Shown here: positions 1 through 8,959 of the stretch, in pieces
How the letters are laid out: each line of letters starts with the position of its first letter
Position numbering within the stretch: position 1 is the first letter of the stretch
NCBI GenBank assembly: GCA_042095055.1
Contig: JBELBZ010000014.1
Span: 1-52,145, forward strand
Length of the DNA stretch: 52,145 nucleotides
Origin: UBA8752 sp042095055
GTDB taxonomy: Bacteria; Bacteroidota; Bacteroidia; Flavobacteriales_D; Sanyastnellaceae
Direction: 5' to 3'
Notes under the pieces: model-generated
What the model saw: only the letters and a program-made list of their open reading frames with translations
What the model was told of the DNA's origin: nothing
Database searches by the model: none
Program-made: the position numbers and the translations under genes

Positions 1-1637
1 ACGGTGACGGCATCTGCGATGGCGATGAGATCCCCGGTTGCACCGATGACACCGCAAACAATTATGATGCTGGTGCGACAGAAGATGACGGGAGTTGCGA
101 ATATGGCTGTTCACCAGAATGGGGAATGCCCATCACCCTTCCCTCCATTGCCACTGTCCTGGCGCAAATCACAGTAGATGGTGAAAATGCAGCCTCCGAT
201 GACGTCGTTGGTGCCTTCATCAACGGCGAGTTGCGCGGTGAAGGTGAAATCATCGATTTTGACGGAAGCACTTACGTGAGCATGACGGTCTATCTGGCGG
301 GTGGTGAAGAAACCATCTCCTTCACCCTGTTCAACAGCACCGATTGTGAGACCTGCACAATGGATGGGGACCTCACTTCCATGGGTTTCGGTGAATACGG
401 CAGCTACGATGACCCACTGATGCTCAACGCCAATTGCAGCGTCAACACCTTGGAAGTTGACCTCGCCGCTGGATGGAATTACGTCTCTACCAATGTGACA
501 CCCGGCGACTACTCCGTGGCCAGCATGTTTGAATCCCCGCTGGAGGGCAACCTCCTAAAGGTGCTCGGTGACAACAACTTCGCACTCGGACAGAGTTACA
601 CTCCAGGCATACCCAGCGTGTTTAATTCACTCCAAATGCACACAGATGCGGCAGGCTATGTCATCAAGGTCGAAACCAGCGCAACATGGACCAGCACGGG
701 TTCGCCTGTGGACATCAGCAATACACCGCTTGACTTGAACGAGGGTTGGAACATCATTGGCTATGTCCCACAAAATGCCATGGCTGTAGAGGAGGCCCTC
801 GCTTCCATAGATGGCTTGGTGGGAACGGTGATCGATGGTCAAAGTGGGACCGTTTGGAATCCTGCCAACCCCAATGAGTTCAACAGCTTGCTCGACCTCG
901 AGCCTGGCCGCTCTTATTGGATTCGGATGATCGAAGCGGGCACTTTGGTGTATCCCGAGGACAACAGCGAAAACGAAGACGGAAGCGGAATGGTGATCGC
1001 GCACGTTCGTACCGATGACAATGCCGCCTCTTTGATGACAGGATGGGAAGTCGTTCGGGCCCCGGGTGCCGCGGCCTTGGCCGGTGAAGTGCGCTTAGAT
1101 GGAGCCCCTGTTTCTGGGGAAGCATACCTGGGGGCGTTTGCAGATGGGCACTGCGTGGCCGCAAGGCCGTTGATGGAGTTCAATGGCCTGAGCGCGGCGC
1201 AAATGGCCTTGATGCTGGACGGGCCGAGCGACGTGACGTTCAGGCTGTGGCTCGACGGTGAGGTCTTTGCATCTTCCACTGAAATGTCCTTGCAACCCGG
1301 CGATGAATGGGGCCAAGGCGGCACAGCCATGCCCATCATCGGGTTCTCTTCTATCGCCAATGGTGTGGCATCAGGAGAATGGGTGCAGGCATTCTCCATC
1401 GCTCCCGTCCCAGCCGAAGGGGAAGCTTGGATCAGCCTCGACCTCCATCAAAGTGGACAGGTATTGATTCAAGTTCTGGATACCAGAGGGGCAACGGTGG
1501 CCACCTTGCACAACGGTCAATGGCCCGCAGGAGCTCAACGCATTCCGCTCCACGTCGGACAATGGGCTGCCGGAACCTATTTCATCAAAGGCATCGGCGA
1601 GCAAGGCATCTTCAGTGCACCGCTCATCGTAAAGTGA
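1..1637 (+). CDS. T9SS cargo protein, 3' part (5' end outside window)
   Basis: The reading frame is open from base 3, so the gene begins left of the window; the ATG at 126 is internal. The first residues are one unit of the Cys-rich repeat (GCTDDTANNYDAGATEDDGSC pattern at bases 33-98) that recurs in the giant gene at 26.5-28 kb. Next comes a beta-rich region and two related modules each with a 'GWN' core (LAAGWNYVS, LNEGWNIIGYVPQ), a fold common in exported Bacteroidota proteins. The last 80 or so residues (from APVPAEGEAW to the end) match the type A T9SS sorting domain, with the usual GTYFIKG and a hydrophobic plus Lys end. It should be exported and attached to or released from the cell surface. 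Function beyond that is not recognisable. A bidirectional terminator follows the stop. Confidence 0.85.
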   Translation, partial: GDGICDGDEIPGCTDDTANNYDAGATEDDGSCEYGCSPEWGMPITLPSIATVLAQITVDGENAASDDVVGAFINGELRGEGEIIDFDGSTYVSMTVYLAGGEETISFTLFNSTDCETCTMDGDLTSMGFGEYGSYDDPLMLNANCSVNTLEVDLAAGWNYVSTNVTPGDYSVASMFESPLEGNLLKVLGDNNFALGQSYTPGIPSVFNSLQMHTDAAGYVIKVETSATWTSTGSPVDISNTPLDLNEGWNIIGYVPQNAMAVEEALASIDGLVGTVIDGQSGTVWNPANPNEFNSLLDLEPGRSYWIRMIEAGTLVYPEDNSENEDGSGMVIAHVRTDDNAASLMTGWEVVRAPGAAALAGEVRLDGAPVSGEAYLGAFADGHCVAARPLMEFNGLSAAQMALMLDGPSDVTFRLWLDGEVFASSTEMSLQPGDEWGQGGTAMPIIGFSSIANGVASGEWVQAFSIAPVPAEGEAWISLDLHQSGQVLIQVLDTRGATVATLHNGQWPAGAQRIPLHVGQWAAGTYFIKGIGEQGIFSAPLIVK

Positions 1638-1653
1638 CCCTTGCAAATACCAA

Positions 1654-1685
1654 GAAAAAAGGCCCGCCAATAGGTGGGCCTTTTT
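1654..1685. terminator. Bidirectional intrinsic terminator
   Basis: An 8-bp stem (GGCCCGCC / GGTGGGCC, one G-U pair) with an AATA loop at 1661-1680 is flanked by six A on the left and five T on the right. It lies between two convergent genes and can serve both. Confidence 0.85.
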
Positions 1686-1760
1686 CATTCCCAAAAGGCG
1701 GGGTTCCGTCCTAGCCACATTCCGTTGCCTCGTTTCCAGCTGGAACCCGGCGAATCGGAG

Positions 1761-4703
1761 TTAAGGACACAGGTTCCCAAAAGCAGAAAGCAAGGCCAAG
1801 ACGTCAGCCACACCAATCAGTCCATCGCCATCAATGTCCTCGGAACATGTGGTCACCCCAACACACCATTCCAAAACCGGGTCCCAGACAGTGCCCGGTC
1901 CACAGAAATCAGCCCCATCCACAGGTGGATTCACCACCCCCCCACAAGATCCACATCCTCCAAAGCACACCAGGGGAAAAGAGGATGTATCTGCAGGAAG
2001 AAGCACACGGTTGTATCCTCCCAGACCATTGGGGACTCCGCACTCCATGGGGACGGACTCTTCCAAGGCCCAATCCGGCCCTGCCAAGAATTTGTACTCC
2101 ACACTGTCATAAGCCGGCAACTCCAAAGCAACAGTCCACAAAGACCCGACCAGATCCATGGGGGTACCCCCCACATCCCAACCTTGAAAGCTTCCAGCCA
2201 CATATACCGAGGAGGGAAGCGGATCCAGTTCTGAAGCATCCACCTGCAATTCCACAGCATACAGGCAACTGCCATCGTCCAAGTTCGCCGCGCTGTCAAA
2301 GTTCACTGCCGCACTGTCCAGACATCCGGGGAAATCCAAGTTGGACACGCATGCGGCGCAGGCCCCGAAACAAACGGTTCCAACTCCGGATACAGGCCCC
2401 ATCACCAGCAACTGGCGGTTGTAACCGCCGAATCCGTCACCTGCGCCACATCCCGCTGGAACCTCTTCAGATTGTGCCCAAGTGTTCCCATTGATGAATT
2501 TGTATTCCAATAAGGTCCCTGCTTCGGCGACCACTGTGGCCTCCCACACATTGTCACCGACTTCCACCAAAGGCGTACCTGCAGGGTTCCACCCTTGAAA
2601 GGATCCCGCCACATGCAAACCTTGCGCAGCCACCATGCCTTGGTCAGCCAAATCCGTCGCATCCAACGAGAGGACCCATTCATAGGAACAAGCCTCTTCC
2701 AACCCAAAATTCAGCGCTGCAGCATCATTGCATGCCACACTCAAGGGCAACGGTTCGTCATCAGGAACGGGCACGACAGGCGTATCCAACCACAAATGGT
2801 ATTGACCTGGGGCAAAATAAAAAGGAGAAGCGAGGTCCGTGACGTTCAAGACATCCCCCGTCAATGCATCCGTCCAAGTTCCGGTATGGGGAAATCCTGG
2901 AACCATGCTCAGACCGATGACATCGAAGTTTCCACACAACACCGCATTTTGGTCAGGAGAGTACAGGTGCAAGCGTTTGCCCATGCCCCCGAAGTCAATG
3001 TTGTAGTCATAGGTCGCAAATACCGGAGCCTCCCTTTTGAGGGCATTGAGCCCTTTGATCTTTCTCGCCAGTCCCTGACGCTCCGGAACCAAAGCCTTGT
3101 CAAGCCATGGCTCTGGCTTCTCATCCAGCTTACACGCCTCCTCATAGGTTCCGTCGCCGCAGGAAAAAATGGAAACGTCATATCCCAACTCGCCCCATTG
3201 GTACATCATCTTCGGTCCTGGCAGAGACAATAGGAAAGCATGTCCCATGGCCAGCCGATCCATCGCAGTGGACAATGGCTTGGTATCATAACCATCAAAT
3301 GCATTGCCATACAGCATCAGATCGTGGGCGCACCGCTGCTCGTCGTGGCTCTCGATGTATCCCACCAAGTTGGGCCAATTCCAACCTCTGGATTGCCACG
3401 ATGTCCAAGAGAAATCACCACCATAGCCCAAAATGGCCTGGGTAAAAGAGGAGGTGGACTTTCCCCACAGCATGAACCCGCCATTGGCCAAGGCCGTTTC
3501 CTCAGCGTTGTCACCGAGGTGTTCCAAAATCATATAAGCGCCAGGGTGCTGCCCCCAAATGTGATTGGCATAATCAAACAGAATGTCCACCCTGCTCTGA
3601 TCGTAGTTGTTCCAAGCGCCCACATCGCCCAAGGTGTAGCTCTGGGTCAATCCTTTGGACAGGTCAATGCGGTATCCATCCACATGAAATTCGTCCATCC
3701 AAAAGTCCATCACCCGCTTCCAAAAATCGCGGGTCCATGCATCGCCGTGATCGAAGTCAAAGCCCAGTCCATAAGGATGAATTTGATCTTCATTGAACCA
3801 AGGATTGCCCAATGAAACGCCACCGTCCGCATCCTGGTACAACCGCACCAGCGGGTCCAAGCCGAAACTGTGATTGGGCACAATGTCCAATATGACTGCG
3901 ATGCCACGAGAATGGGCTGCATCAACCAAAGCTCGGAGTGCATCAGCCGTTCCATATGCCTTGTCCACTGCCAACCGAGGACCGGGATTGTATCCCCAAC
4001 TGGTGTTGCCATCAAACTCGTTGACCGGCATCAATTCAATCGCATTGATGCCCAACCATTCCAGATAATCCAACCGGTCAATCACCTCACCAAAGTCCCG
4101 CTGAGCGTCCCAATCGCGCACCAAGATCTCGTAGATGACCAGCCTGTCTTGGGCAGGGCGCTCAAATCCAGCATCGGTCCAATCAAATGCCTGCTCTTCG
4201 GTTCGAAAAGCGCCTACCGGCCAAGAAGCATGTTCCCACGGAAAGGCAGGGCGCGACGGGAATGTGGCCGCCGGAATGTACCCGTCATTCCACGGGTCTA
4301 AAATCAAAGGCGCATAGGGATCTGCCACCTCTACGGTATCGTCCACCAAATAATGAAACCGCGTCCATGCTCCAGGCTCCAAACCGTCCACCTCGAGCCA
4401 CCAAGTCAGGCCATCCAAAGAGCGGTTCATGAGGAATTCCTCAGAAATCTCCCAGCCGTTGAAGTCTCCGCGCAAATGCACGTGGTCCTTTGATGGAGCC
4501 CGCAATTGAAAGTGCGCCCGCTGAGGGGACAGCACCGAAATCCCATCCTCCATCCCAGTGGGCGGGTCTGCCACCAAACCCTGCGAAAAAGCAGGGCCAT
4601 TCAGCGCCATTTGGCACACACAGCCAGCCAACAGGAGGGCGAATTTTATCAAAACCCCTCTACTGCGAGCAGAGAATGCAGAATAAGGTGTCCAAAGCCG
4701 CAT
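1761..4703 (-). CDS. Secreted GH13 alpha-amylase-family protein with starch-binding-like and dockerin-like modules
   Basis: 980 residues from the ATG at 4703; longer frames start at TTG inside lpdA. A signal peptide ends near AFSQG. Residues about 53-130 look like a CBM48 domain (HLRGDFNGWE). The GH13 barrel spans about 185-635: region I DIVPNH (273-278), region II GYRIDLSKG with the nucleophile Asp347, region III ILEHL with acid/base Glu394, region IV IESHDE with His453-Asp454. All catalytic residues are present, so it should cleave or transfer alpha-glucans outside the cell. Two related starch-binding-like modules follow (each with VAGSFQGW and EYKF), separated by one Cys-rich GCLDSAAVNF-DDGSC unit. 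The last 26 residues are a dockerin-like EF-hand (DIDGDGLIG) ending in Cys-Pro, instead of a T9SS tail. Exact substrate (starch, glycogen or branching activity) cannot be told. Confidence 0.9.
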   Translation of the reverse strand: MRLWTPYSAFSARSRGVLIKFALLLAGCVCQMALNGPAFSQGLVADPPTGMEDGISVLSPQRAHFQLRAPSKDHVHLRGDFNGWEISEEFLMNRSLDGLTWWLEVDGLEPGAWTRFHYLVDDTVEVADPYAPLILDPWNDGYIPAATFPSRPAFPWEHASWPVGAFRTEEQAFDWTDAGFERPAQDRLVIYEILVRDWDAQRDFGEVIDRLDYLEWLGINAIELMPVNEFDGNTSWGYNPGPRLAVDKAYGTADALRALVDAAHSRGIAVILDIVPNHSFGLDPLVRLYQDADGGVSLGNPWFNEDQIHPYGLGFDFDHGDAWTRDFWKRVMDFWMDEFHVDGYRIDLSKGLTQSYTLGDVGAWNNYDQSRVDILFDYANHIWGQHPGAYMILEHLGDNAEETALANGGFMLWGKSTSSFTQAILGYGGDFSWTSWQSRGWNWPNLVGYIESHDEQRCAHDLMLYGNAFDGYDTKPLSTAMDRLAMGHAFLLSLPGPKMMYQWGELGYDVSIFSCGDGTYEEACKLDEKPEPWLDKALVPERQGLARKIKGLNALKREAPVFATYDYNIDFGGMGKRLHLYSPDQNAVLCGNFDVIGLSMVPGFPHTGTWTDALTGDVLNVTDLASPFYFAPGQYHLWLDTPVVPVPDDEPLPLSVACNDAAALNFGLEEACSYEWVLSLDATDLADQGMVAAQGLHVAGSFQGWNPAGTPLVEVGDNVWEATVVAEAGTLLEYKFINGNTWAQSEEVPAGCGAGDGFGGYNRQLLVMGPVSGVGTVCFGACAACVSNLDFPGCLDSAAVNFDSAANLDDGSCLYAVELQVDASELDPLPSSVYVAGSFQGWDVGGTPMDLVGSLWTVALELPAYDSVEYKFLAGPDWALEESVPMECGVPNGLGGYNRVLLPADTSSFPLVCFGGCGSCGGVVNPPVDGADFCGPGTVWDPVLEWCVGVTTCSEDIDGDGLIGVADVLALLSAFGNLCP

Positions 4704-4723
4704 AAACACTAAGATACGACCCC

Positions 4724-4731
4724 TATTTTCG
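4724..4731 (+). promoter_or_regulatory. Possible -7 element for lpdA
   Basis: TATTTTCG resembles the Bacteroidota -7 consensus TAnnTTTG and sits 18 nt before the lpdA ATG. No clear -33 TTTG is present, so this is weak. Confidence 0.3.
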
Positions 4732-4749
4732 CAACCGAAACGAACGAAC

Positions 4750-6138
4750 ATGAAGTACGACATCGTGGTTCTTGGCAGTGGTCCTGGCGGATATGTTACC
4801 GCCATCCGCGCCTCACAACTCGGCCTTAAAACAGCCATTATCGAACGCGAAGCCCTTGGCGGGATTTGCCTCAACTGGGGTTGTATCCCCACCAAGGCCC
4901 TTCTGAAAAGTGCCAATGTCTTTGAATATATCGAGCACGCTGAAGATTATGGAATCAAAGTGGCCAAGCCGAAAGTCAACTTTGATGGCATGGTCAACCG
5001 CTCCCGTGGCGTGGCCGATGGGATGTCCAAAGGGGTTCAGTTCCTCATGAAGAAGAACAAAATTGACGTCATCATGGGCAACGGCAAATTGATGCCCGGG
5101 CGCAAGGTGGAAGTCACCGCCGAAGACGGAAGCCAGCAAATCGTCGAAGCCACCAACATCATCATAGCTACTGGAGCACGCAGCCGCAAATTGCCCAACC
5201 TGCCCCAAGATGGAGAGAAGATCATCGGGTACCGCGAGGCGATGACCTTGAAGAAGCAACCCAAGAAGATGGTGGTTGTTGGGTCGGGTGCCATTGGGGT
5301 AGAGTTTGCATACTTCTACAACGCCATTGGTACTGAGGTGACGGTCGTTGAATACATGCCCAACATTGTCCCTGTGGAGGACGAGGAGGTCTCAAAGCAA
5401 TTGGCCCGCAGCTTTAAAAAGGCCGGCGTCAACATCATGACCTCCAGCGAAGTCACCGGGGTAGACACCTCGGGAACGGGGGTAAAGGTCACGGTCAAAA
5501 CTGCCAAAGGCGAAGAAGTCATCCAAGCAGACATCGTCTTGAGTGCAGTAGGTGTCGTCTCGAACATTGAAGGCATTGGATTGGAGGAAGTCGGCATTGC
5601 CGCGGACCGCGGCAAGATCATCGTCGACGAATTCTACAACACCAACATACCCGGCTACTGCGCCATTGGAGATTGTGTGCCTGGTCCATCATTGGCTCAC
5701 GTGGCCAGCGCGGAAGGCATCCTGTGTGTCGAAAAGATCGCCGGACACAACGTTGAGGCCATCGATTACGGAAACATCCCAGGGTGCACTTACTGCTTCC
5801 CTGAAATTTCCAGTGTGGGCAAAACCGAAAAAGCATGCAAGGAAGAAGGCATTGACATCAAGGTCGGCAAGTTTCCTTTCAGCGCATCCGGGAAAGCCAG
5901 TGCCGCAGGACACAAGGACGGATTCGTCAAACTCATCTTTGACGCGAAGTATGGCGAACTGCTCGGAGCGCACATGATTGGAGCCAACGTCACCGAGATG
6001 ATTGCAGAGATTGTCGCCATCCGCAAATTGGAGACCACCGGACATGAGATCATTAAAACCATCCACCCCCACCCTACACTGAGTGAAGCGGTGATGGAAG
6101 CGGCGGCAGCGGCATACGATGAAGTGATCCACCTCTGA
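4750..6138 (+). CDS. lpdA: Dihydrolipoyl dehydrogenase (E3)
   Basis: 462 residues, full length for the family. It reoxidises the dihydrolipoyl groups of 2-oxo-acid dehydrogenase and glycine cleavage complexes, passing electrons to NAD. Visible: the N-terminal FAD-binding GSGPGGYVTAIRA, the redox disulfide motif GGICLNWGCIPTKALL (Cys pair spaced by four), the NAD-binding GSGAIGVEF near residue 180, the second FAD motif with AIGDC near 310, and the C-terminal active-site His-Pro in IHPHPTLSE near 440. It stands alone, with no E1 or E2 gene beside it, and is divergent from the amylase gene. The start ATG is 46 nt from the amylase ATG. It ends at a strong terminator. Confidence 0.97.
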   Translation: MKYDIVVLGSGPGGYVTAIRASQLGLKTAIIEREALGGICLNWGCIPTKALLKSANVFEYIEHAEDYGIKVAKPKVNFDGMVNRSRGVADGMSKGVQFLMKKNKIDVIMGNGKLMPGRKVEVTAEDGSQQIVEATNIIIATGARSRKLPNLPQDGEKIIGYREAMTLKKQPKKMVVVGSGAIGVEFAYFYNAIGTEVTVVEYMPNIVPVEDEEVSKQLARSFKKAGVNIMTSSEVTGVDTSGTGVKVTVKTAKGEEVIQADIVLSAVGVVSNIEGIGLEEVGIAADRGKIIVDEFYNTNIPGYCAIGDCVPGPSLAHVASAEGILCVEKIAGHNVEAIDYGNIPGCTYCFPEISSVGKTEKACKEEGIDIKVGKFPFSASGKASAAGHKDGFVKLIFDAKYGELLGAHMIGANVTEMIAEIVAIRKLETTGHEIIKTIHPHPTLSEAVMEAAAAAYDEVIHL

Positions 6139-6157
6139 GCATCACATTAGAAACAAC

Positions 6158-6184
6158 AAAAAAGGCGCCGATGGCGCCTTTTTT
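6158..6184. terminator. Bidirectional intrinsic terminator
   Basis: Six A, a perfect GGCGCC-GAT-GGCGCC hairpin, then six T. Its symmetry lets it end both lpdA (plus) and the membrane-protein gene at 6203-6583 (minus). Confidence 0.9.
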
Positions 6185-6202
6185 GTTTGAGGTACTGAAA
6201 GC

Positions 6203-6583
6203 TCAGAGGGTTCCTGACTTCACTGCAGCCAAGCGGATTCCTTCTAATCCATCAATTGTATTGTCCTTGGAAAGGGCTGGTTCCAACTTGGGACGGCTTG
6301 ATCGGCTTCTGTGGTCCTTCGATGAACGCTGCCGAGCCCTGCGCTCCGAATATTCCGCAATCCGATCCATGTGCACCATGTAACGCACCGCGCTTCCAAA
6401 AAGCATTAAACCCAACAAACAAGAAACAAGACCTGCACTAAACTCCACCATCCAAATCTCCTGAATGGTTTCAGTCATTCTGCGAAAAGCCGCATCAAAA
6501 AGCGCAGCGATTCCCGCTACGAGAAGAACACCACCGGAGAGTCCGTGTGAAAAGAAATTCTTTTTTGCTGTTTGCAATTCCAT
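6203..6583 (-). CDS. Small two-helix membrane protein, unknown
   Basis: 126 residues from an ATG. Two hydrophobic segments are clear (about 14-31, SGGVLLVAGIAALF, and 49-68, AGLVSCLLGLMLFGSAV), with an amphipathic stretch between them. The last 55 residues are soluble, strongly basic and Arg-rich at first (ERRARQRSSKDHRSRSSR), so that tail is probably cytoplasmic. No family is recognised. It sits alone between lpdA (convergent) and the domain A gene (same strand, about 100 bp upstream), so context says little. The reading frame is intact and is followed by a terminator, which supports a real gene. Confidence 0.6.
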   Translation of the reverse strand: MELQTAKKNFFSHGLSGGVLLVAGIAALFDAAFRRMTETIQEIWMVEFSAGLVSCLLGLMLFGSAVRYMVHMDRIAEYSERRARQRSSKDHRSRSSRPKLEPALSKDNTIDGLEGIRLAAVKSGTL

Positions 6584-6643
6584 GTCGCGTGGGAAAGTTA
6601 GATTCTTTCCTTACGCAATTTCTTGCAATAAAGTTCTATTCTC

Positions 6644-6661
6644 AGTCAGACAATTCTGACT
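6644..6661 (-). terminator. Hairpin after the domain A gene, weak terminator
   Basis: A 7-bp stem (AGTCAGA / TCTGACT, 4-nt loop) lies 22 nt past the stop of the minus-strand gene at 6683. There is no run of T after it, so termination is uncertain. Confidence 0.35.
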
Positions 6662-6682
6662 TATGTCTTGAGATATCCCCAG

Positions 6683-7576
6683 TCAGCGAATAATGCGCGC
6701 ACTCAGCACGCTGCCGCAGGCTCCAGTGAGTGCCACCACCCCTGCCTTTGAAGTTTCAAAGACACCGTCGTACACCCTCCCTTCATCCATGAGATTTCCC
6801 AAATAATCCACTTGAAACCAAGCGGTTACATGAGGCCCTACATGATGTCGGTATCCCCCTCTCTGCAGCGGGAACAACCTCCAGGACGCTTCATGAGCGA
6901 CCGGGCCGTCGTCCACGGAGGAAAGCGCACCTGCGTCAAATTCGGGAATCGGAACACTGAAAACGTCCTCCATAAAGTCATCTGAGGACACACCTTCAGA
7001 AAAAACCTGCAGATTCAGTACCCCCGTGATCAAACCATCGGTGGTGAATTGCCCCACCAAAACACGGAGGTCATCTCCCGCAGTTCCGTTGGACGACCCC
7101 AAGGTCACGAACCAAGCACCGTCAACGTCCATTACAAGACTCCCTCCTGATTCAAATTCATCCACCCAAAATTCTGTTTGCGGCGGAAAAAGGCCCACAG
7201 GAATCTCACCGGCAGCGCCATTCGGCGCCACGTCGATGCCAATGGTCACCCAAGAATCCCAACGCAGGTCAGGCAAAGGGACAAACAGCAATGGATTGTT
7301 GTTGTTGGGCGTCGCCCAACCATCAGGGTGTTGGTAGAACGAAGTTGTGGTGAGCACTTCCCCTTCCATATCATCCCACCCCGATACGGAAGTCAAATAA
7401 TCAGTGGGATTGACCAATTTGGCATACAGCCTGGCGGTCGTCATTCCGGGGATGCTGTCCACTGCTATCACCTCCCATTCCAATGAGTAGGGAGCGGTTT
7501 GATGCTGGGCACATGCCAACAACGTGCTCCAAAGCAACAAGGCGGTCACTGAAATACGAGAGCGCAATTTCGTCAT
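6683..7576 (-). CDS. Secreted protein built around 'domain A' (unrecognised, shared with the giant protein)
   Basis: 297 residues from the ATG at 7576; the longer frame would need a TTG. A signal peptide ends near LLACAQ. Residues about 25-225 are a domain I do not recognise but which recurs twice in the giant protein at 18.6-28.7 kb. The shared marks are a VSGWD/VSG turn, TTSFYQ, a TP-N-NP-L stretch, DSWVTIG, then GDDLRVLVGQFTTDG and a Q-VF-EG ending. The C-terminal 60 residues (from WRLFPLQ) could be a divergent T9SS type A tail but lack its usual markers. Probably exported or surface-bound; no catalytic motif is apparent. It is transcribed away from the OB-fold gene upstream, which lies on the same strand 45 bp away, so the two may be co-transcribed. 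Confidence 0.75.
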   Translation of the reverse strand: MTKLRSRISVTALLLWSTLLACAQHQTAPYSLEWEVIAVDSIPGMTTARLYAKLVNPTDYLTSVSGWDDMEGEVLTTTSFYQHPDGWATPNNNNPLLFVPLPDLRWDSWVTIGIDVAPNGAAGEIPVGLFPPQTEFWVDEFESGGSLVMDVDGAWFVTLGSSNGTAGDDLRVLVGQFTTDGLITGVLNLQVFSEGVSSDDFMEDVFSVPIPEFDAGALSSVDDGPVAHEASWRLFPLQRGGYRHHVGPHVTAWFQVDYLGNLMDEGRVYDGVFETSKAGVVALTGACGSVLSARIIR

Positions 7577-7621
7577 GTCATATAAAGTGGCAGAGAAGGA
7601 GCGAAGATGCTGCAACCTGCA

Positions 7622-8035
7622 TCACAGACCATCTCCGGGGTCATGAACCACGACAAGCCCGTCCATACGGACTTCTTCAAACAGATCGTCATACCCAGTG
7701 ACACGGCCTTTCACACGCAACAACGCTCCTGGATCCAGTGGACGGTGCGGCTGCAGTGTATCCCAAGCGGCCACCACGCCTCCTTCGAATGAAACCCGCA
7801 CACCGTCATCTTCGGACACTACGGCGAACAACTCGACGACCGCATTGAGATAACGGGACCCAATGGAATCGCCAGAGCTTAGAAAACCTACCAGCTCTTG
7901 CGGCACCATTTTGAATTGGGCCGGCTCAGCAGCCACGTCCCGGTGGGGTCGCTCCACGAATGACCATACCATGGCCCCGATGACGACGCATCCGAGGCAA
8001 AGGGCTCCAACCCATCTCATTCTGTACTTGTCCAT
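7622..8035 (-). CDS. Membrane-anchored OB-fold-like (tRNA_anti-like) protein
   Basis: 137 residues from an ATG. One N-terminal hydrophobic helix (about 9-26) anchors it. The soluble part resembles the tRNA_anti-like OB-fold seen in many small Bacteroidota proteins: an N-terminal part with a helix (PQELVGFLSSGDSIGSRYLNAVVELFAVV), beta strands (VRVSFEGG, VVAAWD) and a LLRVKGRVTGYDDLFEEVRMDGLVVV end typical of the last OB strands. Such domains bind diverse ligands and the name does not prove RNA binding. The domain A gene follows 45 bp downstream on the same strand. Function unknown. Confidence 0.7.
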   Translation of the reverse strand: MDKYRMRWVGALCLGCVVIGAMVWSFVERPHRDVAAEPAQFKMVPQELVGFLSSGDSIGSRYLNAVVELFAVVSEDDGVRVSFEGGVVAAWDTLQPHRPLDPGALLRVKGRVTGYDDLFEEVRMDGLVVVHDPGDGL

Positions 8036-8060
8036 GTTCCGAATCTATAGCGAAAAGAGA

Positions 8061-8088
8061 CGGCCCGGTACGCGTTCGTACCGGGCCG
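8061..8088 (-). terminator. Strong hairpin, probable terminator of the three-gene operon
   Basis: A perfect 12-bp stem (CGGCCCGGTACG with its complement, CGTT loop on the plus strand) is followed on the minus strand by TCTCTTTTCG. It lies about 145 nt after the stop of the beta-barrel gene and 25 nt before the OB-fold gene start. The stretch 8089-8230 between holds no gene I can support, only a CTGCAG-8nt-CTGCAG repeat. Confidence 0.6.
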
Positions 8089-8230
8089 CCAAACCAAAAC
8101 CTGTCTTGTGATGCGCGCTAGGCGCACCGCCATTGTTCAAGAGTCAATCTGCAGAAGAAGAGCTGCAGTTCTCCTGACAACTGTCAATAAGAAAGGTGAC
8201 TTTTATCATCGACTTGCTGACCGGACACCA

Positions 8231-8959
8231 TCAAAGTCCCAAACCGACTGTCAATCCGAAACGCCAACCTGGACCACTGTTGCTGTTGAGATAAGTCGCA
8301 GAACGGGAACCGTTGAAAAGCCGGTCTTCGAGGCTGTCCTCTACCAATTCCCTTTCCTCATCGTTCAGTGTGCCATCGTGGCTCCAGCTGCGTGAATAAC
8401 TGCGGAACATGGGGCCTGTATACACTTCCAGACTGATCCCATTGTCTGAATACCACTGGTACCCCACAAGCACTCCACCTCCCCAATGAAACTGTCTCCA
8501 TGTCCCATCCAACTCTCCTTCGAACTGGCCTTCTGAAATGCCCCCGAAGTCATCGATGTCTTCATCAAATTCAAGCATCCAGTTCTCTACGCGTCCCATG
8601 ATGCTCACAAAAACCCCCTCTGGCATTCCGCCATACACCCATGCATACCTCCGCAATTCTGGCGTCACCCTCCAACCACTGTGGTTGACGCTCACATCCG
8701 TCCACGAATCCATCATCGTCAGGTTGCTGTAACGGTACGTTCCAAAGTCCTCGGATTCCCCGATACCTGCCACAGCCAACTGCACAGAAGTCGATGCATT
8801 GATCACATGCTCATAACACAGCTCGTAACGGGCGAAATACCAGTCACTGAGGTTCAGCTTCAGAAGGCTTTGTGCATCAATGTCGCCATCGACCTGTGCT
8901 TGGACCCCCACAAATGACCCGGCCATACCTAAAATCACCGCAATCAAAATTCCTTTCAT
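8231..8959 (-). CDS. Outer-membrane beta-barrel-like protein
   Basis: 242 residues from the ATG at 8959, which forms an ATGA overlap with the stop of the lipoprotein gene upstream (an ATG six bases earlier is also possible). A signal peptide ends near GVQAQ. The rest alternates aromatic and polar residues in short strands (DWYFARYELCYEHV, RYAWVYGG, FHWGGGVLVGYQWY, SLEVYTGPMFRSYSRSW) and ends in WRFGLTVGLGL, typical of a small outer-membrane barrel. It is the third gene of a coupled operon with the CxxCH protein and the lipoprotein. No enzyme motif is visible; role unknown. Confidence 0.75.
   Translation of the reverse strand: MKGILIAVILGMAGSFVGVQAQVDGDIDAQSLLKLNLSDWYFARYELCYEHVINASTSVQLAVAGIGESEDFGTYRYSNLTMMDSWTDVSVNHSGWRVTPELRRYAWVYGGMPEGVFVSIMGRVENWMLEFDEDIDDFGGISEGQFEGELDGTWRQFHWGGGVLVGYQWYSDNGISLEVYTGPMFRSYSRSWSHDGTLNDEERELVEDSLEDRLFNGSRSATYLNSNSGPGWRFGLTVGLGL

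Noticed and set aside
1761..1840. A cellulosome-type dockerin
   Set aside because: Only one EF-hand-like unit is present, no cohesin or scaffoldin is seen, and this is not a clostridial genome.
4709..4716. TATCTTAG as the amylase -7 element
   Set aside because: It lies only five bases from the ATG, too close for a normal transcription start.
4704..4916. N-terminal extension of the amylase into lpdA
   Set aside because: It needs a TTG start within lpdA and precedes a normal signal peptide that begins at 4703.
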